DNA from: Candidatus Poseidoniaceae archaeon | GTDB taxonomy: Archaea > Thermoplasmatota > Poseidoniia > Poseidoniales > Poseidoniaceae | Assembly: GCA_938084455.1 (NCBI GenBank) | Contig: CALKDX010000024.1 | Span: forward strand, 1-46,691 | Reading direction: 5' to 3' | Length of the DNA: 46,691 nucleotides | Shown: piece after piece, positions 28,992 to 38,178 of the stretch | Position numbering within the stretch: the stretch's first letter is position 1 | Layout: each line of letters starts with the position of its first letter | Translations under genes and position numbers: made by a program | The notes under the pieces: generated by a model | What the model was told of the DNA's origin: nothing | The model's input: the letters and a program-made list of their open reading frames with translations, nothing else | Databases searched by the model: none

Positions 28992-30248
28992 ATGATGTGG
29001 ACTCGTAAGGCTTCATTCACATTCACTGGCGGTATTGCCCTCGTGCTGATCGGCATGATGATTTCAAACCTCCAAATGATGATTCTTGGGCTGACATTTG
29101 TCGCTTTCATCGTCGTCAACTCATGGATTTCCGGGCACGGTGAAGTTGAGGTTCAACGCACGCTCTCTGCAGACAACCTGTACAAGGGCGACGATCTCTA
29201 TGTCGAACTGCTGGTGACCAATCGCTCAAACAGAAACACACAGTTGTTGGAGGTTTACGACAACATTCCTCACGAAATGAAGTTGAGAAGTGGACTCAAT
29301 CAAATGCGTCTTAACCTCAAACCAGGAGAAAGTGCACGAATCCGCTATGTGTTGCGATGCCCGCTTCGTGGTCACTATTCCATCGGTCCTGTCTCGTTGC
29401 GTTCACGCAACACATTCAACCTCGGTGTCGATGAGATGTACGTCGACCACCACAGCGACATCGTGATCTTCCCACAAATCAAGGAAGTTGAGGAGGCTTT
29501 CTTGCGCTCTCGGACACCAAAGATGTACACAGGGGCAACAACCCTTCGCACACCTGGCCAAGGTTCAGAATTTTACTCCTTGAGGGAATATGTCCCCGGT
29601 GACCCGTTCAAGAACATCAATTGGAAGGCATTTGCTCGGACTGGTGAACTCATGGTCAATGAAAAGTGCCGAGACGCAGTTACTGATCTCTACTTATTGC
29701 TTGACAGCCGAGACATCTCAAGAATTGGAACCGTTCTAAAGAATCCACTCGAAATGGGCACGGTGTCTGCAGCCAGCCTTGCTGCTTTCTTCCTCAAGCG
29801 ACGAGATTCTGTTGCTTTAGCTATTTTTGATGAAAAATTATCCTACTTACCTCCAGACACCGGTGACAAGCAGTACTTCAAAATCCTCAGCGCCCTTGCT
29901 GGCGTATCCCCCAAAGGGGCCATGCCACTGCAAGCGGTGACAAACTCCCTCAGCGGTCGCTTCAGCCGCGGTAGCCCAGTGTTCATCATCTCCTCATGTG
30001 AAGGTGACGGAACAGTGCCTGCGGCCGTTCGTGATCTTGTTGGTCGAGGCCACGAAGTGACTGTTCTTTCACCGTCAAGCATTGATTTCGAGCGACTCGT
30101 AAGTCGTATTCCACGCATGTCCTATGAAGTGCTCAAGCTCGAACGGCAAAACAGACTCACCACGTTAGCAGGTTCCGGCGCACAAGTCATTGACTGGATG
30201 CCAGACATGGATTTGTCTCAAGCGTTGATGCAGGTAAGGGGGTACTGA
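28992..30248 (+). CDS. DUF58 domain protein
   Basis: GQGSEFYSLREYVPGDPFKNINWKAFARTGELMVNEKCRDAVTDLYLLLDS is the DUF58 signature. Confidence 0.88.
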   Translation: MMWTRKASFTFTGGIALVLIGMMISNLQMMILGLTFVAFIVVNSWISGHGEVEVQRTLSADNLYKGDDLYVELLVTNRSNRNTQLLEVYDNIPHEMKLRSGLNQMRLNLKPGESARIRYVLRCPLRGHYSIGPVSLRSRNTFNLGVDEMYVDHHSDIVIFPQIKEVEEAFLRSRTPKMYTGATTLRTPGQGSEFYSLREYVPGDPFKNINWKAFARTGELMVNEKCRDAVTDLYLLLDSRDISRIGTVLKNPLEMGTVSAASLAAFFLKRRDSVALAIFDEKLSYLPPDTGDKQYFKILSALAGVSPKGAMPLQAVTNSLSGRFSRGSPVFIISSCEGDGTVPAAVRDLVGRGHEVTVLSPSSIDFERLVSRIPRMSYEVLKLERQNRLTTLAGSGAQVIDWMPDMDLSQALMQVRGY

Positions 30249-30249
30249 G

Positions 30250-31473
30250 ATGGCGGATGATGTTGGTCTACAACGAGACGTCACCATCGGCGGAGAATAC
30301 CGTCCGAGAACACTCCATCTCAAATTGCTGCGAAAGCAATGGCAAATCATCGCCCTTCAAGTCATAGCAACAGTTGCTTTGGTTGGGATGTACCTTGAGG
30401 TGGTCTCAACCTATGTTGTAGGTTCAATCGACCACACCATGCTGTTTGATACGATTGAGGTGCTCATTGGCCAGCAATTGCCGATTGGAGACTTCTTGAC
30501 GGGTGAAGGAAACACCGGGCTTGGACGGTTCTCTGTACCGCTCATCCTCGGTATGTCTCTTGGTGGCAGCATGGCTTTCCTTGCCTTCCAAACTCCAAAG
30601 ACGCAGCAACGAATCAAACTTGGTTTCATTGTCACGTTGATCGTTGTCTTGGTTGGCCGCTTGGTTGTTTCATGGGGCTTTGGAATGTTAACTTCTTTCG
30701 ATCTACGACTTCCAGATGATGGTGAACTCGCCACCCTTGAATGGCCATTATTGATGATCATGTCATTGATGATTTTGTTCATTTATCTCCTACCAGTCAT
30801 CATGGGCACTCGAGGAATATGGGGGCTCTCAAGACGCTCCATTGCCTGGTCGATTGGATTCACATTGTTGTTCCTTGGCATTCACGCAATCCTCGCCTTC
30901 CCGCTCATCAATGGACAACTTGGCTCTTACGGTGAGGCGCTTGCCACCGTGGAAACACAATTTACCGATCCCACAATCGGTTTGTTTGGTCTGATGCTCG
31001 TCACTCAAGAGCAATTTGCTTTGATTATGATTGCCGTGCTCATTATGGTGTTCCAAGAATCATCCTACGGCGTAATCCGTTACCTCGAGTACGCTTACAG
31101 ACTCCCTGAATCGTGTAAGAGAGACCCTGAGTATGTTCGCCAAATGGATAATGTGCTCAACACTCACCTCAAGCATACCTTTGGTTTCCTAGGACTGACT
31201 GGAATCGCAACCATGGTTGCACTTGGATTCCATAGTGTCTTGTTGGATATCGTTGAAGGATCGACTGGAAGTCAGTGGGCAGGCCAAATTTCTGAATCAA
31301 TCGAATTATCCCTGACCTACGGCCTGGTGATTTCAGCACTGATGTTTTTGAGCATCATGGCGTTGTTGCGATTCTTTGTCCCATGGGAGCGGGTTTGGGG
31401 ACTGGTGAACTCCGTACGTGGAGAAAACCCTGCACAACCTGCTGCTGCAACAAAGGATTTCGTTGAAATCTAG
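30250..31473 (+). CDS. Multi-pass membrane protein of unknown function
   Basis: Many hydrophobic helices; follows the DUF58 gene directly (1-nt gap). Confidence 0.65.
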   Translation: MADDVGLQRDVTIGGEYRPRTLHLKLLRKQWQIIALQVIATVALVGMYLEVVSTYVVGSIDHTMLFDTIEVLIGQQLPIGDFLTGEGNTGLGRFSVPLILGMSLGGSMAFLAFQTPKTQQRIKLGFIVTLIVVLVGRLVVSWGFGMLTSFDLRLPDDGELATLEWPLLMIMSLMILFIYLLPVIMGTRGIWGLSRRSIAWSIGFTLLFLGIHAILAFPLINGQLGSYGEALATVETQFTDPTIGLFGLMLVTQEQFALIMIAVLIMVFQESSYGVIRYLEYAYRLPESCKRDPEYVRQMDNVLNTHLKHTFGFLGLTGIATMVALGFHSVLLDIVEGSTGSQWAGQISESIELSLTYGLVISALMFLSIMALLRFFVPWERVWGLVNSVRGENPAQPAAATKDFVEI

Positions 31474-31724
31474 ATTTGATCCGAAAGGGTCCGTTGCAAA
31501 ATTCGACCCACGAGTTCTGTTGACAGCATCAGCACCAATGGCAACACGCACCAACCGGAGATGGCTGCGAGCCAAGTTGGAGAATCAACGGTTTCCATCA
31601 CAACTGGTTGAAGGAAAAAGAAGCCCACGATCGCACCAAGGAACAGAAGCCGTTCAATGAACATTGGATAACTTCTGCCGGAAGATTCGTCCCTTGCCAA
31701 AAGTGTTGTTGCTTCATCCGCCAT
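31470..31724 (-). CDS. Small two-TM membrane protein in the Roadblock/coiled-coil operon
   Basis: 84 aa: FIERLLFLGAIVGFFFLQPVV... and WLAAISGWCVLPLVLMLSTELVG; 9 bp downstream of the coiled-coil gene. Confidence 0.65.
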   Translation of the reverse strand: MADEATTLLARDESSGRSYPMFIERLLFLGAIVGFFFLQPVVMETVDSPTWLAAISGWCVLPLVLMLSTELVGRILQRTLSDQI

Positions 31725-31733
31725 ACAACCACA

Positions 31734-34700
31734 TCACATGTCAAGGTCCGACAGGCGGGCTTCCAATGCTGCAAGCGCAGGGTCAGGTGCAGCGGTTGGC
31801 GCCGGCTCCTTACGGTGCTTCCAAGATGCGTCAAGTTGGGCCAATTCGGCTTCAAGAGCCGCACGCTCATCGCTTTCATCAAGGCCATCTCGGTGCTCTA
31901 AAGCAGGTGAAGTTGGTGCAGTCTCCGCCCCAGGCGCAAACGCATCATCAACTGGAATTGGCATTTCCTCCCAGCCTTGTTGGTCCGGGGCGCTTGGCTC
32001 TGGCTGAGCGTCAAGCGAAACAGGAACTTCGCCTGCCAGAGAGGACTCCATGGTCACGATCATTTCTTCTTCGACTGGTGTGCGTTGATTCGCCGGGATG
32101 GAATCTCGTTCGTATGGTAGGAGGCCATCGCGTTGGAACTCCCAAAGCATGCCTCTTGGCACACCATCTGCTAAGCCAGATGCATCGAGTTGTGTGATTA
32201 ATTCCTCAAGTACGCGAGCTGTGTCTTCAAGCGCAACTGCCTCACCAGCATCGCGCTGGTCGGCTTCGAGGTAGATGTCGTCAAGAGCAACTTGGATCAG
32301 TCCGCGAGTGGACTGTGCGATGCTTGGAAGTGCTTCAGGGCGGGTGCAATTGTTGAGCAATGCCTCCACTTCTTCAGGTGGCGCTCCAAGCCGAACAAGT
32401 TGTTCCAATACGTTGCGGAGCCGCCGAAGCATGGTAATCGAGCGGTCGTAGTCTTCCAGTAGATGTTCGAGGTCCAGAACAACATGACCTACCGTTTCGC
32501 CAAGTTGGTGTTCTAACCGTTGTTGGACCGACCAGCGCGCTAGACCACGAACGGCTCCTGCCGTCTGAGGAACTTGTCGTTCGAGCAAGGTCATGACTTC
32601 ACTTGAAAGCAAGTGACGTGGGGTTGCTGCAACATGATCAACGGTGGATTGGATGACTTGCAAGCCGCGCTCAACCGCTCGGTCCAAGAGGGTCACTGAA
32701 TAGCCGAGGGCGCGTGCATGTTCCAAGCGTTCGAGCACCGGTCCAAGTCCATCGAAGGTGTGAGCATCATCGAGCAGGGCTTGAGCAAGCGGTTCATCTG
32801 CAAGTCGGGCTCGAAGATGCTCGGCTTCTTGGATATCTGCAACTGCCGCCTCATGTGCTTCCGAGAGTGCTTCAGCTCTTTCAATCAATGAAGCGAGTTC
32901 TGCCTCTGCGTGGCCTCGACGGGCCCCTAAGTCGCCCAACTCTCGTAAGATTTGGCGGCGTTCACCCATAAGTTCCCGCAATTCGGCTTGAACTTGGGCC
33001 TGACGTGCCTCATCACTTGCAAGGCGGGTTCGATCCTCCTCTGCTCTGCGTCGACTTGCTTTTGCCTCAGATTCGATGGCTGCAAGTTCTGCTGTGTTGG
33101 ATTTTATTTTCTCATCAAGAAGCAATACCTCTGCTTGAGCACGAGCGTGTCGTTCCCGAGCCGCAGCGACTTGTTCTTGGAGAACATGAAGACGGCGTTC
33201 ATCATCTTCAGTTTGTTGACGAACGGTGGACAATTGCTGACTGTGGGTGTTGAGTTCTGCATTGAGTTCTGCCTCCTTGAGGGACATATCTTCAATGGCA
33301 TTTCGCAGTGATTCACTGGAATCCGCATCGCCAAGCGCCTTAGCAAGTTCCGCTGCTCGCTCAGAAACTTGATGCTCGAGTTCGTTGACTCTTCGAACCA
33401 ATCGCTCCGCCCTGTTTTCTGCCTGTTCTGCAGAGGCTTGTGATTGAGCGAGTTCAATCTGCATGGTGCTGAATTGCTTGTGTGCGTCCTCAAGCGAGGA
33501 AGTTGATTCCGAGCGGGTTTCCGACGCCTCTCGAGCGATGATTTGTGCTGCATTTGTTGCAGTATTTGCCTCATTCAAGCGGCTTTTAAGGGCAGCCTTC
33601 TCTTTTTCGAGTTCGTCAATTCGGTGATCTGCGGCCTCCAATCGTCGGCGCAATCCTGTGTCCACGGCTGATGTTTGAGGCACTTCCCCACCCAAGCCAC
33701 CGCTGACGACATCGACTGTTTCAGAGAAGATTGCTGTCGCTCGACTCTTCCGAAGTTGCTCCATTCCAATCTCGAACCCAAACAAGTCGTTGAGTTTCCC
33801 TTTGAGGGTTGCACGGCGGCTCTCAGAACGCGTCCGCAATGTCACCAAGAGGTCATGGAAATCATCGAGTTTGAACTCCTCGACGGTTCCTGACTCTCGA
33901 GAGATGATGCTCCCCGCAGGAAGGCGGTGAAGTTTGAGCACACGGGTGGAATCAGTGAAGGTGAGCATGGCTTCTTCGAGCGATTGTCCCTCTGGAGCAG
34001 AAACACCAACAGGGATACCGCGCGCCAAGAGCACAGACACAGCGGTTGAGGATTGTCCAGATTGCAAATGACCTGTCACCTGTTCGTTGACACCAGCCGC
34101 CAACATCGAGAGAATTGCATCAGGGCCGCCACGGCCTTCACGCAGAACAAAACCTTCCGGAATTGGTCCGCCACTGGCGCCAATGGCTCCAATCTCACCA
34201 TCGAGGACTGCTGCCACCGCCGAAATCAAGCGGGCGTGATTGGTGTTCGCTTCAGTCCAAACCCCCAACGAAACGTCGCCGGCTTTCGCTAAGAGAAGAG
34301 AACCGTCTTCATGGTGCATGGTCCAATGGCTTCCATTTGAGAGCCCTTCGTCATCAAGGACACTGATGCTCATTGCTTCGAGGGTTGAATGAATTTCTTG
34401 CGCTAGAACCTCTGGCGTATTCGGCAACTCACCGACGCTGTCGATCAGCATGCCTTGGTCAATGGCGACAGCCCCTCGCACTGTGTCCCTCTCGACAACA
34501 GCCCGGAGGACCGAAGACAGATCGCGAGCCAGAAGCCGCAACACAGCATCGCCACGTGGAAGAAGTCCTTGTCGGTCTGAGGGGTGCTCAAACGCCTCGG
34601 GAATGGCCTCGGCAACGCTACCAAGGCCGGAGAGAGAGTATTCCCCTGCAATGAAACGGCAGTGTTCTTTTCCTTCAAGATCTTCAAGCCGGAGTCTTGC

Positions 34701-34904
34701 TTCTTTTCCAGCAAGGAGAAGCTTTCCCTTTCCAGATTCAGCCACCCAGGCGACAATGCGTCCTGCACGGACGAGGCGGTGGCCGGTGGGGGTTTTTCTC
34801 CGTCCAATCCATGTGCTGATGACACCATGGTCAAAGGGTTGGATGGTGCCTGCTTCAACAGAAATAGCTGCTTCTATTGGCGTTCCTAAAGGTAGGTTAA
34901 ACAT
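31734..34904 (-). CDS. Large protein: N-terminal Roadblock/LC7-like (possibly PATAN-like) domains plus long coiled coil
   Basis: RGAVAIDQGMLIDSVGELPNTPEVLAQEIHSTLEAMSISVLDDEGLSNGSHWTMHHEDGSLLLAKAGDVSLGVWTEANTNHARLISAVAAVL fits a Roadblock/LC7 pattern. About 350 residues of heptad-rich coiled coil follow. No Walker A motif. Confidence 0.7.
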   Translation of the reverse strand: MFNLPLGTPIEAAISVEAGTIQPFDHGVISTWIGRRKTPTGHRLVRAGRIVAWVAESGKGKLLLAGKEARLRLEDLEGKEHCRFIAGEYSLSGLGSVAEAIPEAFEHPSDRQGLLPRGDAVLRLLARDLSSVLRAVVERDTVRGAVAIDQGMLIDSVGELPNTPEVLAQEIHSTLEAMSISVLDDEGLSNGSHWTMHHEDGSLLLAKAGDVSLGVWTEANTNHARLISAVAAVLDGEIGAIGASGGPIPEGFVLREGRGGPDAILSMLAAGVNEQVTGHLQSGQSSTAVSVLLARGIPVGVSAPEGQSLEEAMLTFTDSTRVLKLHRLPAGSIISRESGTVEEFKLDDFHDLLVTLRTRSESRRATLKGKLNDLFGFEIGMEQLRKSRATAIFSETVDVVSGGLGGEVPQTSAVDTGLRRRLEAADHRIDELEKEKAALKSRLNEANTATNAAQIIAREASETRSESTSSLEDAHKQFSTMQIELAQSQASAEQAENRAERLVRRVNELEHQVSERAAELAKALGDADSSESLRNAIEDMSLKEAELNAELNTHSQQLSTVRQQTEDDERRLHVLQEQVAAARERHARAQAEVLLLDEKIKSNTAELAAIESEAKASRRRAEEDRTRLASDEARQAQVQAELRELMGERRQILRELGDLGARRGHAEAELASLIERAEALSEAHEAAVADIQEAEHLRARLADEPLAQALLDDAHTFDGLGPVLERLEHARALGYSVTLLDRAVERGLQVIQSTVDHVAATPRHLLSSEVMTLLERQVPQTAGAVRGLARWSVQQRLEHQLGETVGHVVLDLEHLLEDYDRSITMLRRLRNVLEQLVRLGAPPEEVEALLNNCTRPEALPSIAQSTRGLIQVALDDIYLEADQRDAGEAVALEDTARVLEELITQLDASGLADGVPRGMLWEFQRDGLLPYERDSIPANQRTPVEEEMIVTMESSLAGEVPVSLDAQPEPSAPDQQGWEEMPIPVDDAFAPGAETAPTSPALEHRDGLDESDERAALEAELAQLDASWKHRKEPAPTAAPDPALAALEARLSDLDM

Positions 34905-34913
34905 GATATCATC

Positions 34914-35252
34914 TCATTGGGGGGTGGTTGCTAAGATTCTCCGATCTCGGTCAAGGGCATGGCGCCATCGTGCTAAACGGCCACCGTTTCCTGACAACGC
35001 TACAATTCGTGTTGGTGATGCTACATCGATCATCAGACGTTGGTCACCTTCGCACCAAACTTCGTGCACCGTGCCCAAACCAAGGGCATCCGCAGATTCT
35101 AATGCTGCCGAAATCACATCGACAACATGCTCGAAAGGAGGCATCTCCCCTTCTTCGCCGACGCTTGCAAGAAGCGTCCCACTGTCATCGATGAGCATAG
35201 CTTGCTTTACGCCATTAAGGCGATACAAACCGGCCAAAGCGCGTTGCAACAT
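34914..35252 (-). CDS. Small Roadblock/LC7-like protein
   Basis: 112 aa: LNGVKQAMLIDDSGTLLASVGEEGEMPPFEHVVDVISAALESADALGLGTVHEVWCEGDQRLMIDVASPTRIVALSGNGGRLARWRHALD. Confidence 0.65.
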   Translation of the reverse strand: MLQRALAGLYRLNGVKQAMLIDDSGTLLASVGEEGEMPPFEHVVDVISAALESADALGLGTVHEVWCEGDQRLMIDVASPTRIVALSGNGGRLARWRHALDRDRRILATTPQ

Positions 35253-35307
35253 AGGTGCTCAAACGCTCTGTCACCGTTGTAGGCTTCAAGAAGTTTTGTG
35301 CTGACTT

Positions 35308-35507
35308 CCCCCTAAAGGGGGATTTGGTGACCAAAATCAAATTTCCAACTGGATTTTGGAAAGAAGGCATCGCGGAAGCCTGTTCGACCATAGTTTTCCG
35401 CGTACACTTGGTTTCAATTTCGATCAAGTGAAGGGTTTATTTCTCTCAAATTATGGCGCATCGAAGGTAAGATTTTACAATTGGAAATTTAATTATTCAA
35501 TTGGAAA
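35308..35507. repeat. Cluster of inverted and direct repeats in a divergent intergenic region
   Basis: CCCCC-TAAA-GGGGG (35308-35321); TTTGGT-G-ACCAAA (35323-35335); CCAAAATC/GATTTTGG (35331-35338/35352-35359); TTTCCAA/TTGGAAA (35342-35348/35356-35362); CGCGGAA/TTCCGCG (35371-35377/35396-35402); CACTTG/CAAGTG (35405-35410/35425-35430); direct repeat CAATTGGAAA (35478-35487, 35498-35507). Confidence 0.85.
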
Positions 35508-35592
35508 AATAGTCTCATGAATTGACAACAATCGTACAAAGCCCCGTTGAATCATCCGTGGAGTTCAAACCTAAGTCGCCCTCCCATCAACC

Positions 35593-36585
35593 ATGGCAGG
35601 AGAGGCTGAGGTTGGGTTCACCATCCCTCAATGCGACAGTTGCAGTCGCCCTGCCGTTCTCGAACAGGCCTATTCCGGCCGGATCTTGTGCAATGAACAC
35701 ATGGCAAAATCCGTACGCAAAAAGATTGCAAAGGAATTGAGGCAACAACTCGTGTTACCAAAAGACAAGGACACGACCATCTTTGTGGCGATTTCTGGCG
35801 GCAAAGACTCAGCGGTCCTTCTCGATAGCATTGTGGATTTGATTGGAGAACGCCCAGACGTACGAATCGTCGCAGGCACTGTGGATGAAGGAATCGAGGG
35901 TTACCGCCCCCCATCGCTTGAATGCGCTCAACAACTCTGTGACACACTCGGCGTTGAATTCATCACTGTATCCTATCCCGAACTAAGTTTCAAAGAAATG
36001 GATGAGGTCGCCCGTCGAATTCCAGGACTGGTCGATGGAAACCCTAGTGCCCCACGCCTACCCTGCTCTTACTGCGGCGTGTTCCGCCGTCAAGGCATCA
36101 ATCACTTGGCCGATCGAATTGGCGCAGACATCATCGCATTAGGCCACAACCTAGACGACATGGCGCAAACAGTGCTGATGAACATGACGAATGGTGATTT
36201 GGACCGAACATTACGATTGGCCCCGCATACGAACAACATGGTTGAAGGGATGGCCCCACGGATTGTGCCACTGCGCTGGATTCCTGAACAGGAAGTCCAC
36301 CTCTATGCCTTGCACAGAAACCTGCCTCTGCACCACGAAGAATGCCCTCACGCTCAAGGTGCCTTAAGATGGAGGCATCGAGAGATAGTAGCACAGATGG
36401 AAGCTGATTCACCCGGAACTCGACACGGCTTACTTCGAATGGCAGACAACATCAAAGCGCTTCGCAACAAAGATCCTGAAGATGGGTCGAGCCTCAAACC
36501 ACCGACGCCTTGTCCTGAATGTGGTGCGATGACCTCGGGAAGTCAATGCAAAGCCTGTGATTTCCGAGCCTTGCTCAATGATTGA
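35593..36585 (+). CDS. TtuA/NcsA (TIGR00269)-family tRNA 2-thiolation ATPase
   Basis: N-terminal CxxC zinc site, FVAISGGKDSAVLLD PP-loop, PCSYCGVFRR, ALGHNLDDMAQTVLMN, C-terminal CPECGAMTSGSQCKAC. Confidence 0.92.
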   Translation: MAGEAEVGFTIPQCDSCSRPAVLEQAYSGRILCNEHMAKSVRKKIAKELRQQLVLPKDKDTTIFVAISGGKDSAVLLDSIVDLIGERPDVRIVAGTVDEGIEGYRPPSLECAQQLCDTLGVEFITVSYPELSFKEMDEVARRIPGLVDGNPSAPRLPCSYCGVFRRQGINHLADRIGADIIALGHNLDDMAQTVLMNMTNGDLDRTLRLAPHTNNMVEGMAPRIVPLRWIPEQEVHLYALHRNLPLHHEECPHAQGALRWRHREIVAQMEADSPGTRHGLLRMADNIKALRNKDPEDGSSLKPPTPCPECGAMTSGSQCKACDFRALLND

Positions 36586-36586
36586 A

Positions 36587-37063
36587 TCACAGAGCGTTCT
36601 TGACCAGTTCATCAAGGTCCTGAGGTCGGCCACAATAATGACAACGAAGGTGCAGCGGGTCGCGGCTCACAACGCGAAGTCGGTGAGCAAGTGGCTCCCT
36701 TGAGTTTGTTGTGATGCAGTTGGAGAAAGTACACCGCACCACATTGACCACTTCTTCACCCAAGTTGATGGACAACTTTTCAGCCACCACATAGGCTCGA
36801 ATAATGGCCACATGGGCATCGGGAGCAACCAAAGCCAACCGGTCGAGTTCGGTTTGTGTCAATTCTCTATCCTCGACTTTGATGATGTCTTTTGATCCCA
36901 GTTTCTTCGATGGAACGTTCATGACAAGGGAAACCGGGACAGATGTTTCACCTGCAATACCCAGCATCTCTAGGACTCGGAGCGCTTGTCCGGAAGGGAC
37001 GTGGTCAATCACGGTGCCGTTCCGGATGGCTGTGACGCGACGCATGCTTTGTTCGTTGGACAT
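36587..37063 (-). CDS. pyrI: Aspartate carbamoyltransferase regulatory subunit
   Basis: AIRNGTVIDHVPSGQALRVLEMLGI; zinc-binding CTFSNCI...CHYCGR. Start at 37063 overlaps the pyrB stop. Confidence 0.93.
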   Translation of the reverse strand: MSNEQSMRRVTAIRNGTVIDHVPSGQALRVLEMLGIAGETSVPVSLVMNVPSKKLGSKDIIKVEDRELTQTELDRLALVAPDAHVAIIRAYVVAEKLSINLGEEVVNVVRCTFSNCITTNSREPLAHRLRVVSRDPLHLRCHYCGRPQDLDELVKNAL

Positions 37064-38013
37064 CAGAGAGCACCCCCTGCTGCGGAAATATCTGCAGGTA
37101 CAGCAACGCCAAGAAGCCTGCACAGCAATGCCATTCTGGCGACCACACCATTGAACGCTTGTTCGAAGTACCGGGCGTGGCGTGTTGAATCAACAGATGG
37201 GTGAATCTCGTCCACACGAGGAAGCGGGTGCATGATGATCATGTCTTCTTTCACATCGGCAAGGTGTTTGGCGTGGAGTTTGTATGCTCCAGCGCATCGG
37301 GCGTATTCGTCTTCATCAGCAAAACGTTCTTTTTGGATTCGAGTCATGTAGACCACATCTGCATCGTTGATTGAACCGTACAGGTCTTCAGTTTCCGTGA
37401 CATTGGCGCCATGCCCTTGGAGATCTGACACAATCTCTGCTGGCATGCGCAGGAGACCTGGGCTCGCAAAAATCAATTCACAACCGAACCGGGTAAGAGC
37501 GTGGGAAAGGGAGTGGACTGTGCGCCCATAGCGCAGATCCCCTGCAAGAACCACCTTCAAGCCGTCGAGTTTTCCGTGAGCCTGTCGAATGGTGAATAAA
37601 TCAAGCATGGTTTGTGTTGGGTGGTTACCTGCTCCATCCCCGCCATTGAGGATTGGAACACGTGCGGCGTCTTGGGCGTACTGAGCTGCCCCTTGACGTG
37701 GATGGCGCATGGCGATAATGTCTGTGTATCCATCGACCATTTGGATGGTGTCGTAGAGCGTCTCGCCTTTGACGACGGATGATGTCTTGACATCCCCGAG
37801 GTTGACCACGCCGCCACCAAGGCGCTTCATAGCGGTCTCAAAGGACATTCGTGTTCGTGTGCTGGGTTCGAAAAACAGATTGCCCATAATCCGACCTTGC
37901 AATAATGGCAGGTATAATTCCCCCTTTGCGACGGGAAGAAGTCGTTCAGCATCGTCTAAAATATCGAGGATTTCCTCATTCGTCAAATCATCCATGGTAA
38001 TGAGACCGGTCAT
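37063..38013 (-). CDS. pyrB: Aspartate carbamoyltransferase catalytic subunit
   Basis: NLFFEPSTRTRMSFETAMKRLGG, MRHPRQGAAQYAQ, LNGGDGAGNHPTQTMLDLFTI, MHPLPRVDEI. Confidence 0.96.
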   Translation of the reverse strand: MTGLITMDDLTNEEILDILDDAERLLPVAKGELYLPLLQGRIMGNLFFEPSTRTRMSFETAMKRLGGGVVNLGDVKTSSVVKGETLYDTIQMVDGYTDIIAMRHPRQGAAQYAQDAARVPILNGGDGAGNHPTQTMLDLFTIRQAHGKLDGLKVVLAGDLRYGRTVHSLSHALTRFGCELIFASPGLLRMPAEIVSDLQGHGANVTETEDLYGSINDADVVYMTRIQKERFADEDEYARCAGAYKLHAKHLADVKEDMIIMHPLPRVDEIHPSVDSTRHARYFEQAFNGVVARMALLCRLLGVAVPADISAAGGAL

Positions 38014-38178
38014 TGTAACTCCTCTCTCCTAAGAAGGCGGTGAACGACACCCATGAACATTCCCTTCAAGTTGGTTCAAAAAAACCCTACATTTTCATTG
38101 CTATTTGTACTGGAAGTGTGGGATTCAATAAGCGCATGAAAGCGGAGTGATTATGACCATCCCGTCGAAGTCGGTTGC

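Noticed and set aside
31734-34904. SMC/Rad50-type ATPase for the 1056-aa coiled-coil protein
   Set aside because: No Walker A GxxxxGK[S/T], signature or Walker B motif at either end; the N-terminus is Roadblock-like instead.
34450-35304. 284-aa plus-strand ORF antisense to the Roadblock genes
   Set aside because: Arg/Ser-rich translation without a recognisable domain. The opposite strand encodes structured Roadblock/coiled-coil proteins, so this is a shadow ORF.
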